Source of the DNA: a bacterium
Lineage (GTDB): Bacteria > Armatimonadota > JACIXR01
Direction: 5' to 3'
Assembly: GCA_014360465.1 (NCBI GenBank)
Contig: JACIXQ010000019.1
Location: 1 to 37,025 of the forward strand
DNA length: 37,025 nt
The position numbers and the translations under genes were made by a program. Positions 1 to 7,629 of this stretch are shown here, one piece after another (positions within the stretch are counted from its first letter, which is position 1; the number at the start of each line of letters is the position of its first letter). The notes below the pieces were generated by a model that was given only the letters and a program-made list of their open reading frames with translations, was not told the origin of the DNA and searched no databases.

Positions 1-1
1 T

Positions 2-175
2 ATTTGCGGGAAAGGACCAATTACCGGTTCATCCATAAGCCACTCGCATAGAGTGATAAAGAGAAGGTTCCTACCCAACCTACAAAAAGTTAGAATAGAA
101 ACGGAGGAAGGATTAAAAAGGGTCTATGTCTGTGCTAAATGCCTGAAAGCAGGCAAGGTGCAGAAAGCCGTTTAA
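2..175 (+). CDS. rpmB: 50S ribosomal protein L28, C-terminal part
   Basis: The open frame enters from the left edge (first full codon at 2) and ends at TAA 173-175. It encodes about 57 residues starting [16 protein letters not shown] and containing [12 protein letters not shown] near the end. The early Cys, the G-x-SISHSHR-x-x-KRRF segment and the late C-x-x-C are hallmarks of bacterial L28, a small zinc-ribbon-type protein of the large ribosomal subunit. The N-terminal residues and start codon lie outside the window. Its stop codon overlaps the stop of the convergent minus-strand gene (they share bases 173-174). The identification is firm from the translated motif; nothing can be said about its promoter. 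Confidence 0.9.
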   Translation: MCGKGPITGSSISHSHRVIKRRFLPNLQKVRIETEEGLKRVYVCAKCLKAGKVQKAV

Positions 176-1029
176 TGTTTCTTAACTGCTTCCTTCAAGC
201 GACAATATGAGCATATCTCTGCGGTCGTTGGCTGACCGCAGAGTTTACACTCTTTCAATTGTACCTTCCTTTCCTCAAGCCTCTCCCTTTTCTTGAGGAA
301 CCCTTCGTAGAACTTTCTTTTTATACCAGGATTTTCCCCTTCTATCTCGTTCAAAAATTCCTTCAAAGAAAGGAGGGTTGCCCCGCTTGATAAGGGACAT
401 CTCCCCTCCACCGGTTTTATCCCGATAAGACGGGCATATTCCGCTATATCTTTCTCATAGGTCAAACAAAGAGGCTTTATTTTCCTCGTGAACCGGGAGT
501 GACTACGAGGGAGAAGGGGAGACTGGCGGGCAAGCGAATCAATGTCCCAGCGAATTATGTTCCAGAAAATCACATTCACCTCATCGTCCAGATTGTGACC
601 TGTTGCCACGGTCTCCACCCCATAGCGGAGGGGAATGACATTCATCAGATATCTTCGCACCATTCCACACACAGAGCAAGGGCTCCTTCCCGTTTTCGTT
701 TTAGCTTCCCGAACAGTTACTCCTAATTCCTCTCTCAAATCAACTATAACAAGTGGAAGATTTCTCTCCTTACAAAAAGTCTCACAGGTTACCCTGCTAT
801 CATCGGAATAATCATCTATGCCCAAATCTATGAAGAAGCATTTAACATCATATCCCAACCTCCAGAGAATATCGGCGAGGGACAAGCTATCCTTCCCACC
901 CGAAATAGCAACGAAGAGCGGCTCTCCCTCCTTAAGAAGGGAGAATCGCTCTATTGTCTCCTTTACATTTTCTATTATTGCTCTGCAGAAATCATCCATC
1001 TTTCCAAAAGCTGTTGATGAAATGGGCAC
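172..1029 (-). CDS. TtuA/Ncs6-family tRNA 2-thiolation enzyme (PP-loop ATPase)
   Basis: This is a 285-residue PP-loop adenylating enzyme of the TtuA/Ncs6 (CTU1) group, which thiolates tRNA uridine using ATP and a protein-thiocarboxylate or sulfide donor. SGGKDS (43-48) is the pyrophosphate loop. ATGHNLDDE (142-150) is the second ATP motif. C118, C121 (CSVC) and C211 (GRCPLS) match the three [4Fe-4S] ligands known in TtuA. A C-terminal zinc ribbon has C261/C264 and C273/C276. The N-terminal zinc ribbon present in Thermus TtuA is missing: only about 38 residues precede the P-loop, with a single Cys. The start shown is GTG without a clear ribosome binding site; an ATG at 999 would also fit. It is the last gene of the long minus-strand operon, overlapping the end of the preceding gene. 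A MoaD/ThiS-like carrier and an E1 in the same operon are plausible TtuB and TtuC equivalents (inference). Confidence 0.78.
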   Translation of the reverse strand: MPISSTAFGKMDDFCRAIIENVKETIERFSLLKEGEPLFVAISGGKDSLSLADILWRLGYDVKCFFIDLGIDDYSDDSRVTCETFCKERNLPLVIVDLREELGVTVREAKTKTGRSPCSVCGMVRRYLMNVIPLRYGVETVATGHNLDDEVNVIFWNIIRWDIDSLARQSPLLPRSHSRFTRKIKPLCLTYEKDIAEYARLIGIKPVEGRCPLSSGATLLSLKEFLNEIEGENPGIKRKFYEGFLKKRERLEERKVQLKECKLCGQPTTAEICSYCRLKEAVKKH

Positions 1030-1727
1030 AATTCGTATGGACTTTCAAGCTGGGCATATATCAATTCCTTTTGCCAATGGGCATTGTAAAGGCAACACCC
1101 TCTGTCAAAGCAAAAAGGTTCCCCAAATGCTTGATAGAAGAAGGCTTGGAGGACATAACCTCGCAAGACAAGGGGAAGGCGAGGGTCATTATATTTTAGA
1201 TAGCTATTCTCGCTTAATAATTGGTAGCCGATAAGTTCATCCCCGAAGAGGCGACGAGACAAGTAGAACTCCTTAGCTTTAGCTGGTCCTTCAACTAACC
1301 CGGAGACAGAAATTATAGAAGGATAACCGAGCAAGATAGTCCTGATATGATGAATGCCTTCCTCCGGGGTTGATAGCAGACGAGATGAAATGAGAATTTG
1401 GAGTTTAGATAAAGAACACGACGGCAGGATGGAACGAAGGAATCTCATAAACGCCCATCCATCGTAGATAACCCCTTTCGGAGGACTATTACCGATTATC
1501 CCTTTTCGCTCAAGCTCTACTTCTAAGGGATGAGGCTCAAATCTGAGTCCTTGAGGGTTTCTTATTCTGAATGAGGCGAGTAAATAGGGGGAATTTTCCC
1601 GATAATGAAGTTCCTCAATTTTGACTTTTATTTTAAGTCTATCCCTCAAATAAAAAGCAATGGAAGAGAGGAGTTGAGAATCCACTCCCTCACCATAGAG
1701 GATTATTTCCTCGGGAACCTTCTTCAT
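975..1727 (-). CDS. DUF6775-like conserved protein with C-terminal Cys/His cluster
   Basis: A 250-residue soluble protein without signal peptide or membrane helix. Segments GVIYDG (85-90), YPSIISVSGLVEGPAKAKEFY (135-155 region) and the C-terminal C206, C211, C212, H217, C234 and H237 (CCLYNAHWQ, CPFH) match my memory of the archaeal DUF6775 family. That family has been tagged a putative metallopeptidase because of archaemetzincin similarity. I see no HExxH motif here, so protease activity is doubtful; the Cys/His set looks like a metal or Fe-S site. Start ATG 1727 abuts the thi4 stop (its TAA is at 1728-1730), and the gene overlaps the ttuA-like gene, so the three are surely co-transcribed. 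Its role is unknown; the neighbours suggest sulfur, iron or cofactor work. The family assignment is from memory, not a search. Confidence 0.55.
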   Translation of the reverse strand: MKKVPEEIILYGEGVDSQLLSSIAFYLRDRLKIKVKIEELHYRENSPYLLASFRIRNPQGLRFEPHPLEVELERKGIIGNSPPKGVIYDGWAFMRFLRSILPSCSLSKLQILISSRLLSTPEEGIHHIRTILLGYPSIISVSGLVEGPAKAKEFYLSRRLFGDELIGYQLLSENSYLKYNDPRLPLVLRGYVLQAFFYQAFGEPFCFDRGCCLYNAHWQKELIYAQLESPYELCPFHQQLLERWMISAEQ

Positions 1728-2516
1728 TTAGCCTTTGAGTATATTAAGAGCTACTTCTGCCCCTTTCTTACCCGAGAGGAGCATAGCTCCAAAGGTAGGT
1801 CCCATTCTGGGAAGACTGAATGTAGTTGAAACAGCCATCCCCACGACAACAAGACCCGGGTAAATCTCCCCAGTGTGCTCCACAACAAGGTCTTCTGAAA
1901 GTTCCACCCACATCGCCCCGAATGCACCTGCCTTCAATAGACCTCTATCCTCAAGTTTTTTAACAACTACAGCATCATGTCCCGTAGCATCTACAACGAC
2001 CTTTGCTTCCAGAGCTATGGGGTCAACGCAAGTGAGCTCACGGGGAAGAAAGGCTACCGGTGTCCAATTTATGACCACTCCTGCCACCCTCTTTTCTCTT
2101 AATACCACATCGTCAAAGGAGGTCATATTGAGGATTTTCGCCCCCGCTTGGCAGGCAGAGTTTATGAGAGCTGAGCAAGCCCAGGGACCATCTGCTACGA
2201 AAAGCCCGGGCGCCACCTCCTCACACTTGACCCCCAATTCCTCCAACATCTCTTGTCCTGGTGCCCTAACGGTTATCTTGTTCATCAAATAACCACCTAT
2301 CCAGAAGCCTCCGCCAAGATAATTGTTTCTTTCTATAATCAACACCTTATACCCCGCCTTTGCTATCTCCCTACCAGTCACCAAACCGCTTGGTCCTCCA
2401 CCTATCACGATGACATCGCTCTCCGCAAACTGGGAAAGCATTTGAGAGAAGCTGTTGACTATAGCTCTTGTTATCTCCTTCTCCGAAACTTCGCTGAAGA
2501 TTTTCTCATTTTGCAT
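1728..2516 (-). CDS. thi4: Thi4-family thiazole synthase with a Cys at the sulfur-donor position
   Basis: A 262-residue protein of the Thi4 family, which makes the ADP-thiazole moiety of thiamin from NAD and glycine plus sulfur. GGGPSG (39-44) is the dinucleotide-binding loop. ERNNYLGGG follows (62-70), and the FAD/NAD-like C-terminal segment [20 protein letters not shown] (226-245) is typical of the family. In eukaryotic Thi4 a cysteine donates its sulfur and the enzyme is used once. Methanogen enzymes have His there and use sulfide. Here the equivalent motif is TCVDP with C163, so the suicide-type residue is present in a bacterial protein. The ribosome binding site is AAGGAGG ahead of ATG 2516. 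It lies five bases downstream of the small exported-protein gene and directly upstream of the DUF6775-like gene. No TPP riboswitch is visible upstream of the operon. Family assignment is strong; catalytic mode is inferred. Confidence 0.88.
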   Translation of the reverse strand: MQNEKIFSEVSEKEITRAIVNSFSQMLSQFAESDVIVIGGGPSGLVTGREIAKAGYKVLIIERNNYLGGGFWIGGYLMNKITVRAPGQEMLEELGVKCEEVAPGLFVADGPWACSALINSACQAGAKILNMTSFDDVVLREKRVAGVVINWTPVAFLPRELTCVDPIALEAKVVVDATGHDAVVVKKLEDRGLLKAGAFGAMWVELSEDLVVEHTGEIYPGLVVVGMAVSTTFSLPRMGPTFGAMLLSGKKGAEVALNILKG

Positions 2517-2520
2517 AGCA

Positions 2521-3030
2521 TTAACTTCCTCCTTTCTTAAAGCTTATATTCTCTTTAAAGTTTAGCCTCCCTTTTTCATAAACGGCAAGGGGAAAGCCTC
2601 GTATGAATATTTCCATCTTAACCACATCATCGGTGACATTCGGCATAGGGACCTGGATTGTTTTCATAACCACCTTAACCGCTTCCATCAATGCCGAACG
2701 AACTTCTTCTTCACTTACATCAAAAGCCCCATTCCCCAGATAATGGTTCCAAGTGGGCTGGCACTTCAGGTCCAAGATAACCTGAAACCACTCTGGGTAA
2801 GGATAGCAGGAAAAATGTGTTTGAATGAATTTATTTGTTAAGCCTTGTTCATTATTGTATTCAGCTGTCAAATGGAGAGATTTCCACTCCGTAGAAGTGG
2901 GTATGTATGGCTCGCTGCATAAAGGGGGTAAGTAGGGATGAGTTCTATTGGGTTTTATCTCTAAACCTAAGAGAAACCCAGTCAGGAGTAATATCAAGCC
3001 CATTAAAATAATAGTTATATAGCGTTTCAT
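2521..3030 (-). CDS. Exported or membrane-anchored protein of unknown function
   Basis: The best start is ATG 3030, eight codons inside the longest frame, because AAAAGGAGG sits just before it; this gives 169 residues. Residues 1-24 form a signal peptide or single membrane anchor ([21 protein letters not shown]). The rest is predicted outside the cytoplasm and carries three cysteines, at about 38, 74 and 89. The middle contains acidic-hydrophobic stretches ([20 protein letters not shown]) that look helical, and the end is basic with [11 protein letters not shown] do not recognise the family. Its place directly after the TonB receptor (about 26 bases) and before thi4 suggests a periplasmic partner of the receptor or of the uptake route, but this is inference from position only. 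Confidence 0.6.
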   Translation of the reverse strand: MKRYITIILMGLILLLTGFLLGLEIKPNRTHPYLPPLCSEPYIPTSTEWKSLHLTAEYNNEQGLTNKFIQTHFSCYPYPEWFQVILDLKCQPTWNHYLGNGAFDVSEEEVRSALMEAVKVVMKTIQVPMPNVTDDVVKMEIFIRGFPLAVYEKGRLNFKENISFKKGGS

Positions 3031-3056
3031 AGCTTGAACCTCCTTTTTGATCATTT

Positions 3057-4973
3057 TTAAAATTGCTGTGAATACTCAAATAAGAAAGTCCTCCCTGCCT
3101 GGGGATAGAAGACCACCTCTTGCCAATCCTTGTCGAATAAGTTTTGAATGGAAAGGGAGATGTTTCTATCCTTTGAAAACCTCTTTGAAACTTTGAGATT
3201 CAAGATAGTTGCTGATGGCACGCTCCTGGGAACAATTATCTGTATCGGCCCACCGGGCGCCCCATACCAGGTTTCCGGCTTTCCGTCTGAATCTGTTGCC
3301 CTTTCTCCCCAATAAAAAAGCTCGGCACTATATGTCAGATTATCTCTACTATTATAAGTAACTCCCATTTTTAACGAATGTCTTGGTTCCGCGGTGCGAT
3401 AGGTAGGGACAAGTGTGCGGTCATGGTCAATATCCCAAGCGTCCAAGTATGTATAATTTGCCCAGAGGGAAGTTCTCCCAAGCTGTTTTTCCCAAGCCAA
3501 TTCCATTCCTTGCTCGCTTACTTTCCCAATATTGTAATATTTACCCTCTTTGTCATTTCCAATAAGGTTTTCCTCCTTGGAAAAGAAAAGGGAAGCAGTT
3601 AATTTTGCATTCCCTAAATTCCTTTCCCAATCAATTTGCACGCTGTTGGCGACGGTAGGTTTAAGGTTCGGGTTGCCTATGAAGCACCCACCACCATAAA
3701 GTTCCTCCAAAGTGGGGAAAAGTTTGTTTCGTCCAATCGCTATCCTGTATGCATTTTCCCTTTTCATCCAGTTGTAGGAGGCAAAGGGGACTATTGCTGT
3801 GCCTCCAAGGTTAGCCTCTTCATACCCTAAACCCAAGATAAAACTTCTTCCTTCTTTGAAATTCAAAGCCCTTTGAAAATATGCTCCTTTTCTGTTCATA
3901 TCCTGCTTCCTCCATATACCAAGTTGAGGCTCCTCAGTTGGAACAGTCGAACGCCGCCAATCTCCCTGCCACCAAAAACCGAGAGCATTTGCTATAGACT
4001 GTGAGGTTGAGAACTGGTAATGCAATTCGGAGCGCAAGAGGTTATAGCGAAGCAGGGTAATCATAGGCACTGCCTTTAGCTTGCTTTGGTCCCATTGATA
4101 ATAATGCAATTCTGAGCGGAATGTTACAGGAGATAAACGAAACAGGATAGAGGAACCTTCTTTAAGTTGTTTTTCATAAGTCAAGGATGTTCCAAATCTT
4201 AGCATAGCAGGCCATCTTTGTCCCCATCTATCCGCTGGATTGGGACCGGTAGGCGTGAATCCTGCCTGTTCGCCCTGAAGAAGGGTTCCAACTATTGTGA
4301 ATTTCTCCTCTTTTGTTCCATTTATCAATTTGAATGATAGGTCGGAGAGGTCGGTTCTCATCTTTTCTCGCCACTCATTGCCTGTCGTCCGGTTGAAAGC
4401 TATAAAATAGTTTTTTGTTTCGTTCCCTCCTCCTGCTGAAAGCTGATACATTTGCGTATTATAGGAACCAAATCCTGTTGAGAAGAAAGCCCCGGGGTAT
4501 TCATAACCATTTTTAAGGGAAACCAATACCGCGCCGGAAAGGCTACCGATGAACTGGGGAGGTAGGGGTGCTTTTAGAACATCCACTTTCTGTATGGATG
4601 TCCAGGGGACGCGGTCTAAAACACAAGAGATTATAGGATTCACATTTATGCCTTCCACCAATACCTGCCGAGAGGCGAAAGAAGAGCTCCTGATTGTGAG
4701 GCGAGGAGAAGACATAACGCAACCGTACAATCCCTCCAACCCGGGAAGTCGCGTAAGCACATCTGAGATGTTTTGGATTGCCGCCATCTCTTCCGCTCTC
4801 TCACTAGTAACACTTGCCGTTCCGATTGGCTTCGCCTTCTCCGCCTCCACCTGCACCTCTACCTTTATTTCCGGGATTTCCTCTTGGGCAGAGAGTGGCA
4901 GTTGAACGATGAAAAATAATACAAACAACATCAGCATCTTATAGCCTTTTGATTTCGCTGGATTTCCTATCAT
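3057..4973 (-). CDS. TonB-dependent outer-membrane receptor
   Basis: A 638-residue outer-membrane active-transport receptor. Residues 1-29 are a signal peptide ending LSAQ. A possible TonB-box/linker (EIKVEVQVEAEK) follows. A plug domain spans about 45-155, with ISDVLTRLPGLEGLYG, LTIRSSSFASRQVLVEGI and VDVLKAP. The remainder is a 22-stranded-type barrel with many alternating aromatic strands and a terminal FLFEYSQQF, ending in Phe as outer-membrane proteins do. The plug has two unusual cysteines (GLYGC and NPIISC) flanking the region of the plug loops. A ribosome binding site AAGGAGG lies about 15 bases from ATG 4973; an internal Met at residue 13 is also possible. It is embedded between the MoaD/ThiS-like gene and an exported-protein gene of a cofactor operon. 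Substrate is unknown; thiamin precursors, a metal or a metal chelate are candidates (inference). Confidence 0.87.
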   Translation of the reverse strand: MIGNPAKSKGYKMLMLFVLFFIVQLPLSAQEEIPEIKVEVQVEAEKAKPIGTASVTSERAEEMAAIQNISDVLTRLPGLEGLYGCVMSSPRLTIRSSSFASRQVLVEGINVNPIISCVLDRVPWTSIQKVDVLKAPLPPQFIGSLSGAVLVSLKNGYEYPGAFFSTGFGSYNTQMYQLSAGGGNETKNYFIAFNRTTGNEWREKMRTDLSDLSFKLINGTKEEKFTIVGTLLQGEQAGFTPTGPNPADRWGQRWPAMLRFGTSLTYEKQLKEGSSILFRLSPVTFRSELHYYQWDQSKLKAVPMITLLRYNLLRSELHYQFSTSQSIANALGFWWQGDWRRSTVPTEEPQLGIWRKQDMNRKGAYFQRALNFKEGRSFILGLGYEEANLGGTAIVPFASYNWMKRENAYRIAIGRNKLFPTLEELYGGGCFIGNPNLKPTVANSVQIDWERNLGNAKLTASLFFSKEENLIGNDKEGKYYNIGKVSEQGMELAWEKQLGRTSLWANYTYLDAWDIDHDRTLVPTYRTAEPRHSLKMGVTYNSRDNLTYSAELFYWGERATDSDGKPETWYGAPGGPIQIIVPRSVPSATILNLKVSKRFSKDRNISLSIQNLFDKDWQEVVFYPQAGRTFLFEYSQQF

Positions 4974-5006
4974 ATCTCAAATACTCAACCTCCTTTTTGT
5001 ATATTT

Positions 5007-5270
5007 TTAGCCTCCTGCAATAGGGAGAAGAATAAATAATTCGTCTCCGTCATTTAGTTCCCCATCAAAATCCTCAACATTCTCCTCATTTCGCAATACT
5101 ATTACATTGTCCCTTATCTCTCCATTCTCATCCAATAGAAACATAGCTCCCTCCTCATTTAAACTCGCTATTTCCTTTATCGCCTCCCTTACTGTCTTTG
5201 GAGAGGAGAGAAAGAGCTGTTTGCCCAGCACATCCGACAACCTCCCGGTCAAGGTAACCTTTACTGCCAT
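5007..5270 (-). CDS. MoaD/ThiS/TtuB-like sulfur-carrier protein
   Basis: An 87-residue ubiquitin-fold sulfur carrier. It has the expected length, begins MAVKVTLTGRLSDVLGK, has the DGELNDGDELFILLPIAGG tail pattern, and ends in the obligatory Gly-Gly that is adenylated and converted to a thiocarboxylate. The LPIAGG end is more like MoaD than like classical ThiS. The ribosome binding site is AAAGGAGG nine bases before ATG 5270. The gene is four bases downstream of the ThiF/MoeB-like E1, the usual E1-carrier pair. With the TtuA-like enzyme and thi4 in the same operon it could serve tRNA thiolation, thiazole or molybdopterin synthesis, or all of them, as TtuB/TtuC do in Thermus. Which pathway it serves cannot be told from sequence. 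Confidence 0.85.
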   Translation of the reverse strand: MAVKVTLTGRLSDVLGKQLFLSSPKTVREAIKEIASLNEEGAMFLLDENGEIRDNVIVLRNEENVEDFDGELNDGDELFILLPIAGG

Positions 5271-5274
5271 AATA

Positions 5275-6012
5275 TCAAACCTCCTTTTTTATTAAATTTT
5301 TACAAATGGGACAATTTTCTCTTCTCTTGATTGGAAAAACTTGCACTTGCATGCTCTCGCCATCAAAACGCAACATCTTGTTAAGTAATAGCTCACCAAA
5401 TCCAATAATTATCTTTATCGCCTCTAAAGCCTCCAAACATCCCATTACCCCTGGCACCACCCCTACAACGGGAAATGGTCTTATCTCCCTGGGCGGCTCG
5501 GGATAGAGACAGGAAAGGCAGGGGGTTTTGCCCGGGATTATCGTCGTTATCCTACCTTCAAGTCCATATATAACAGAATGGATTAAGGGAATACCCATCT
5601 CCAAACACACTTTGTTTAAGAGAAATCGCGTGGGGAAATTATCAAGGCAATCCAATACGACATCTACACCCTCAATAAACTTGTAGGCATTCTCCTCCGT
5701 TAATCTCTCCCCTATTCCGATTACTTCTATCTCATGATTAAGAGCCCGCAGTTTCTCCTCTGCAGAAACAGCTTTAAGCTTGCCTATATCTTTATCCCAG
5801 TGAAGGATTTGCCTGTTGAGATTGGAAAGCTCAACCACATCGCAATCTATAACCCTCAGCTCGCCCACACCAGCAACAGCGAGGTAGATTGAGGCAGGAC
5901 TTCCTAACCCTCCAGCACCGATAACCGCCACTTTAGCCGATTTCAATTTATTCTGTCCTTCTTCTCCCCAATCCCGCAACATCATCTGGCGGACATATCT
6001 TTCAAAACCCAT
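5275..6012 (-). CDS. ThiF/MoeB/TtuC-type E1 adenylyltransferase (canonical)
   Basis: A 245-residue E1-like enzyme that adenylates the C-terminal Gly-Gly of a sulfur carrier. All expected residues are present. R8 of YVRQ is the finger arginine. The Rossmann loop is IGAGGLGSP (31-39). D56 and D58 (IDCDVVE), N66/R67 (SNLNRQ) and K80 form the ATP site. DCLDN (121-125) is the Mg/ATP motif. Zinc cysteines are C165/C168 and C234/C237. C192 (MGCLEAL) is near the position of the reactive cysteine of related proteins. ATG 6012 follows AAAGGAGGAATAAG, which overlaps the larE stop. It pairs with the carrier gene four bases downstream. ThiF, MoeB and TtuC cannot be separated here by motif alone. Compare the degenerate paralogue at 13670-14428. 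Confidence 0.88.
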   Translation of the reverse strand: MGFERYVRQMMLRDWGEEGQNKLKSAKVAVIGAGGLGSPASIYLAVAGVGELRVIDCDVVELSNLNRQILHWDKDIGKLKAVSAEEKLRALNHEIEVIGIGERLTEENAYKFIEGVDVVLDCLDNFPTRFLLNKVCLEMGIPLIHSVIYGLEGRITTIIPGKTPCLSCLYPEPPREIRPFPVVGVVPGVMGCLEALEAIKIIIGFGELLLNKMLRFDGESMQVQVFPIKRRENCPICKNLIKKEV

Positions 6013-6013
6013 C

Positions 6014-6814
6014 TTATTCCTCCTTTTGGGGATTTAAGCTTCCCATCCTATAACCTTCCAAATCAACGGTCACAAATCTGAAACCTATCCTTGAAAACTC
6101 GCGGGCAATTTCTTCCCTCTTCTCCCAAACTTTATCCATCTCCTCCTTCGGCACCTCAATCCTCGCTAACTCCCCATCCGAATGGCACCTCACCCTCACA
6201 TCTTTTACTCCAAGTGATTTTATGAACTTCTCCCCTTCTTCAATCATTCCGAGTTTTTCCCTCGTTAGCCTTTCTCCAAAGGGAATACGCGTAGCGAGAC
6301 AGGGCGAAGAAGGCTTATTCCAGATAATAAGCCCGAGTTCCTTCGCCAGCTCCCTTACCTCCCTCTTACCCATCCCGACCTCGGCAAAAGGGCTCCTCAC
6401 CCCTAACTCTTCCTTCGCTCGCAAGCCAGGACGATAATCCGTGTAATCGTCGGCATTCGTCCCATCAATAAGAAAATTTATTCCCTTTTCCCTTGCTTTT
6501 TCCCAGAGCCTTGAATGTGTCAGCCTCTTGCAGATATAACATCTCTCAGGAGGATTATCAAGGAGGGGAGAAATGTCCACTTCTATTATCACCTGTTCAG
6601 CTCCGAGTTCAGCACATAATTCCTTCGCTTCCTCAAATTCATCTTTTGGCAAAAGTAGGGACTTTATCGTTCCAGCAACCACATTTTCCTTCCCCAATGT
6701 CTTGATAGCCATAGCCAGAAGAGTGGAGCTATCCACTCCCCCAGAAAAAGCCACCATCACCTTCTCCATATCCCTTATGATTTGTTCCAATTTAGATTTT
6801 GCGGAATCAACCAT
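6014..6814 (-). CDS. larE: LarE-family ATP-dependent sulfur transferase
   Basis: A 266-residue PP-loop protein of the LarE family. LarE adenylates the carboxylates of a pyridinium substrate and inserts sulfur, in lactate racemase maturation, to build the nickel-pincer cofactor. SGGVDSS (24-30) is the P-loop. GTNADDYTDYRPG (118-130) and WNKPSSPCLATRIPFG (165-180) are family signatures. C172 corresponds to the cysteine that is sacrificed in Lactobacillus LarE. CYIC (92-95) adds two more cysteines, as in LarE types that hold a [4Fe-4S] cluster and are catalytic. The ribosome binding site AAGGTGAT precedes ATG 6814. It opens the minus-strand operon, with a -10 TATAAT upstream. LarB and LarC are not in the window, so its partner could instead be the thiazole or tRNA system here (inference). 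Confidence 0.85.
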   Translation of the reverse strand: MVDSAKSKLEQIIRDMEKVMVAFSGGVDSSTLLAMAIKTLGKENVVAGTIKSLLLPKDEFEEAKELCAELGAEQVIIEVDISPLLDNPPERCYICKRLTHSRLWEKAREKGINFLIDGTNADDYTDYRPGLRAKEELGVRSPFAEVGMGKREVRELAKELGLIIWNKPSSPCLATRIPFGERLTREKLGMIEEGEKFIKSLGVKDVRVRCHSDGELARIEVPKEEMDKVWEKREEIAREFSRIGFRFVTVDLEGYRMGSLNPQKEE

Positions 6815-6837
6815 TTCGTATCACCTTGGATATGTTA

Positions 6838-6866
6838 ATTATACAACCTTTCTGTTCAGAGTTATC
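6838..6866 (-). promoter_or_regulatory. Candidate promoter of the larE-to-ttuA operon
   Basis: On the minus strand TATAAT (6838-6843) lies about 24 bases upstream of the larE ATG. Only a weak -35 (GATAAC, 6861-6866, 17-base spacing) is present. This is the only gap before the operon, only 47 bases long, so transcription may also come through from the pilin gene. No room exists for a riboswitch. Confidence 0.45.
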
Positions 6867-7629
6867 TTACGAGGTCTTGACCGCATACGCGCAATTCTCC
6901 TCCGTGTGTTCGGGAGATTATTTTGTCTCCTCTATACCATTTAGTATGAAAATCGGCAAAGAGTATGTTAGCGCCTGCTGAATGCCGTGAGAGGGTTTCA
7001 AGGGCGAGATTAAGGTCTAAAATGGTCAAGTCGTCTGGGACCGCTGCTCCAGGACCGTTTGCGAAGGCGACGCGGTTGTAAATGCCAGTTGGTGAATGAG
7101 CCCAAGGGGTAACAAGGTCGTTCCAGCTATCGGCAAGGAGCAAAGTCTGCGAGGGTGAGACCAAAGAGGATAATTTCCCTACAGGTTTCCCATCGCATTT
7201 CAAATTGCTCATTATAGCTTCATTATAACCATAATTTACTCTCAGATTGTTCCAAGGTCTTCCTACCTTCCCTGGATAACAATTAGCATGGTACTCCCAT
7301 TCTTGGGAGGCGCTGGGGCAAGCAAATATATCCACATTTCTGATGTAAGGCATCAACTGCTCAGTCCAATGCAACCCTCCGGGAGGGAAGTTCTTGTCGT
7401 TATAACAAGGCATAATCCAGAAGGGGAATGTATCATCATAATCTTGGATATACATCGCTAAAGCCATTCCTAACTCTTTTAGATTATTCATACAAGTTGT
7501 CTTCCTTGCCTGTTCTCTTGAGCGACTGTAGACAGGAAACAAAATTCCCGCAAGGATTGTGATTATCGCTATCACGACTAACAATTCTATCAATGTAAAA
7601 CCATTTCTTCTACTATTCATATTATTCAC
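6862..7629 (-). CDS. Type IV pilin-like/pseudopilin protein (DUF1559-like)
   Basis: A 255-residue protein with a class III prepilin leader: RRNGFTLIELLVVIAIITIL, cleaved after Gly and with Glu at mature position 5, followed by the hydrophobic assembly helix. The mature domain contains CMNNLKELGMALAMYIQDYDDTFP, WTEQLMPYI and FACPS. A C-terminal RHSAGANILFADFHTKWY matches the H-x9-D(G) motif of the large pilin-like family expanded in Planctomycetes, Verrucomicrobia, Lentisphaerae and Armatimonadota (here D-F-H rather than D-G-H). Start GTG 7629 has GGAAGGAGG ten bases upstream. It probably localises at the cell envelope; its function is unknown. It stands alone between the methyltransferase genes and the larE operon, with a perfect inverted repeat upstream. 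Confidence 0.85.
   Translation of the reverse strand: MNNMNSRRNGFTLIELLVVIAIITILAGILFPVYSRSREQARKTTCMNNLKELGMALAMYIQDYDDTFPFWIMPCYNDKNFPPGGLHWTEQLMPYIRNVDIFACPSASQEWEYHANCYPGKVGRPWNNLRVNYGYNEAIMSNLKCDGKPVGKLSSLVSPSQTLLLADSWNDLVTPWAHSPTGIYNRVAFANGPGAAVPDDLTILDLNLALETLSRHSAGANILFADFHTKWYRGDKIISRTHGGELRVCGQDLVR

Noticed and set aside
818-1234. Plus-strand frames of 60 to 140 codons opposite the sulfur operon and opposite the GH-like genes.
   Set aside because: They lie fully antisense to genes with clear family motifs, lack ribosome binding sites and encode no recognisable protein.
6815-6861. A TPP or other riboswitch controlling the operon with thi4 and the TonB receptor.
   Set aside because: The only leader is 47 bases, and no TPP-type conserved segments could be read there or in the larger intergenic regions.
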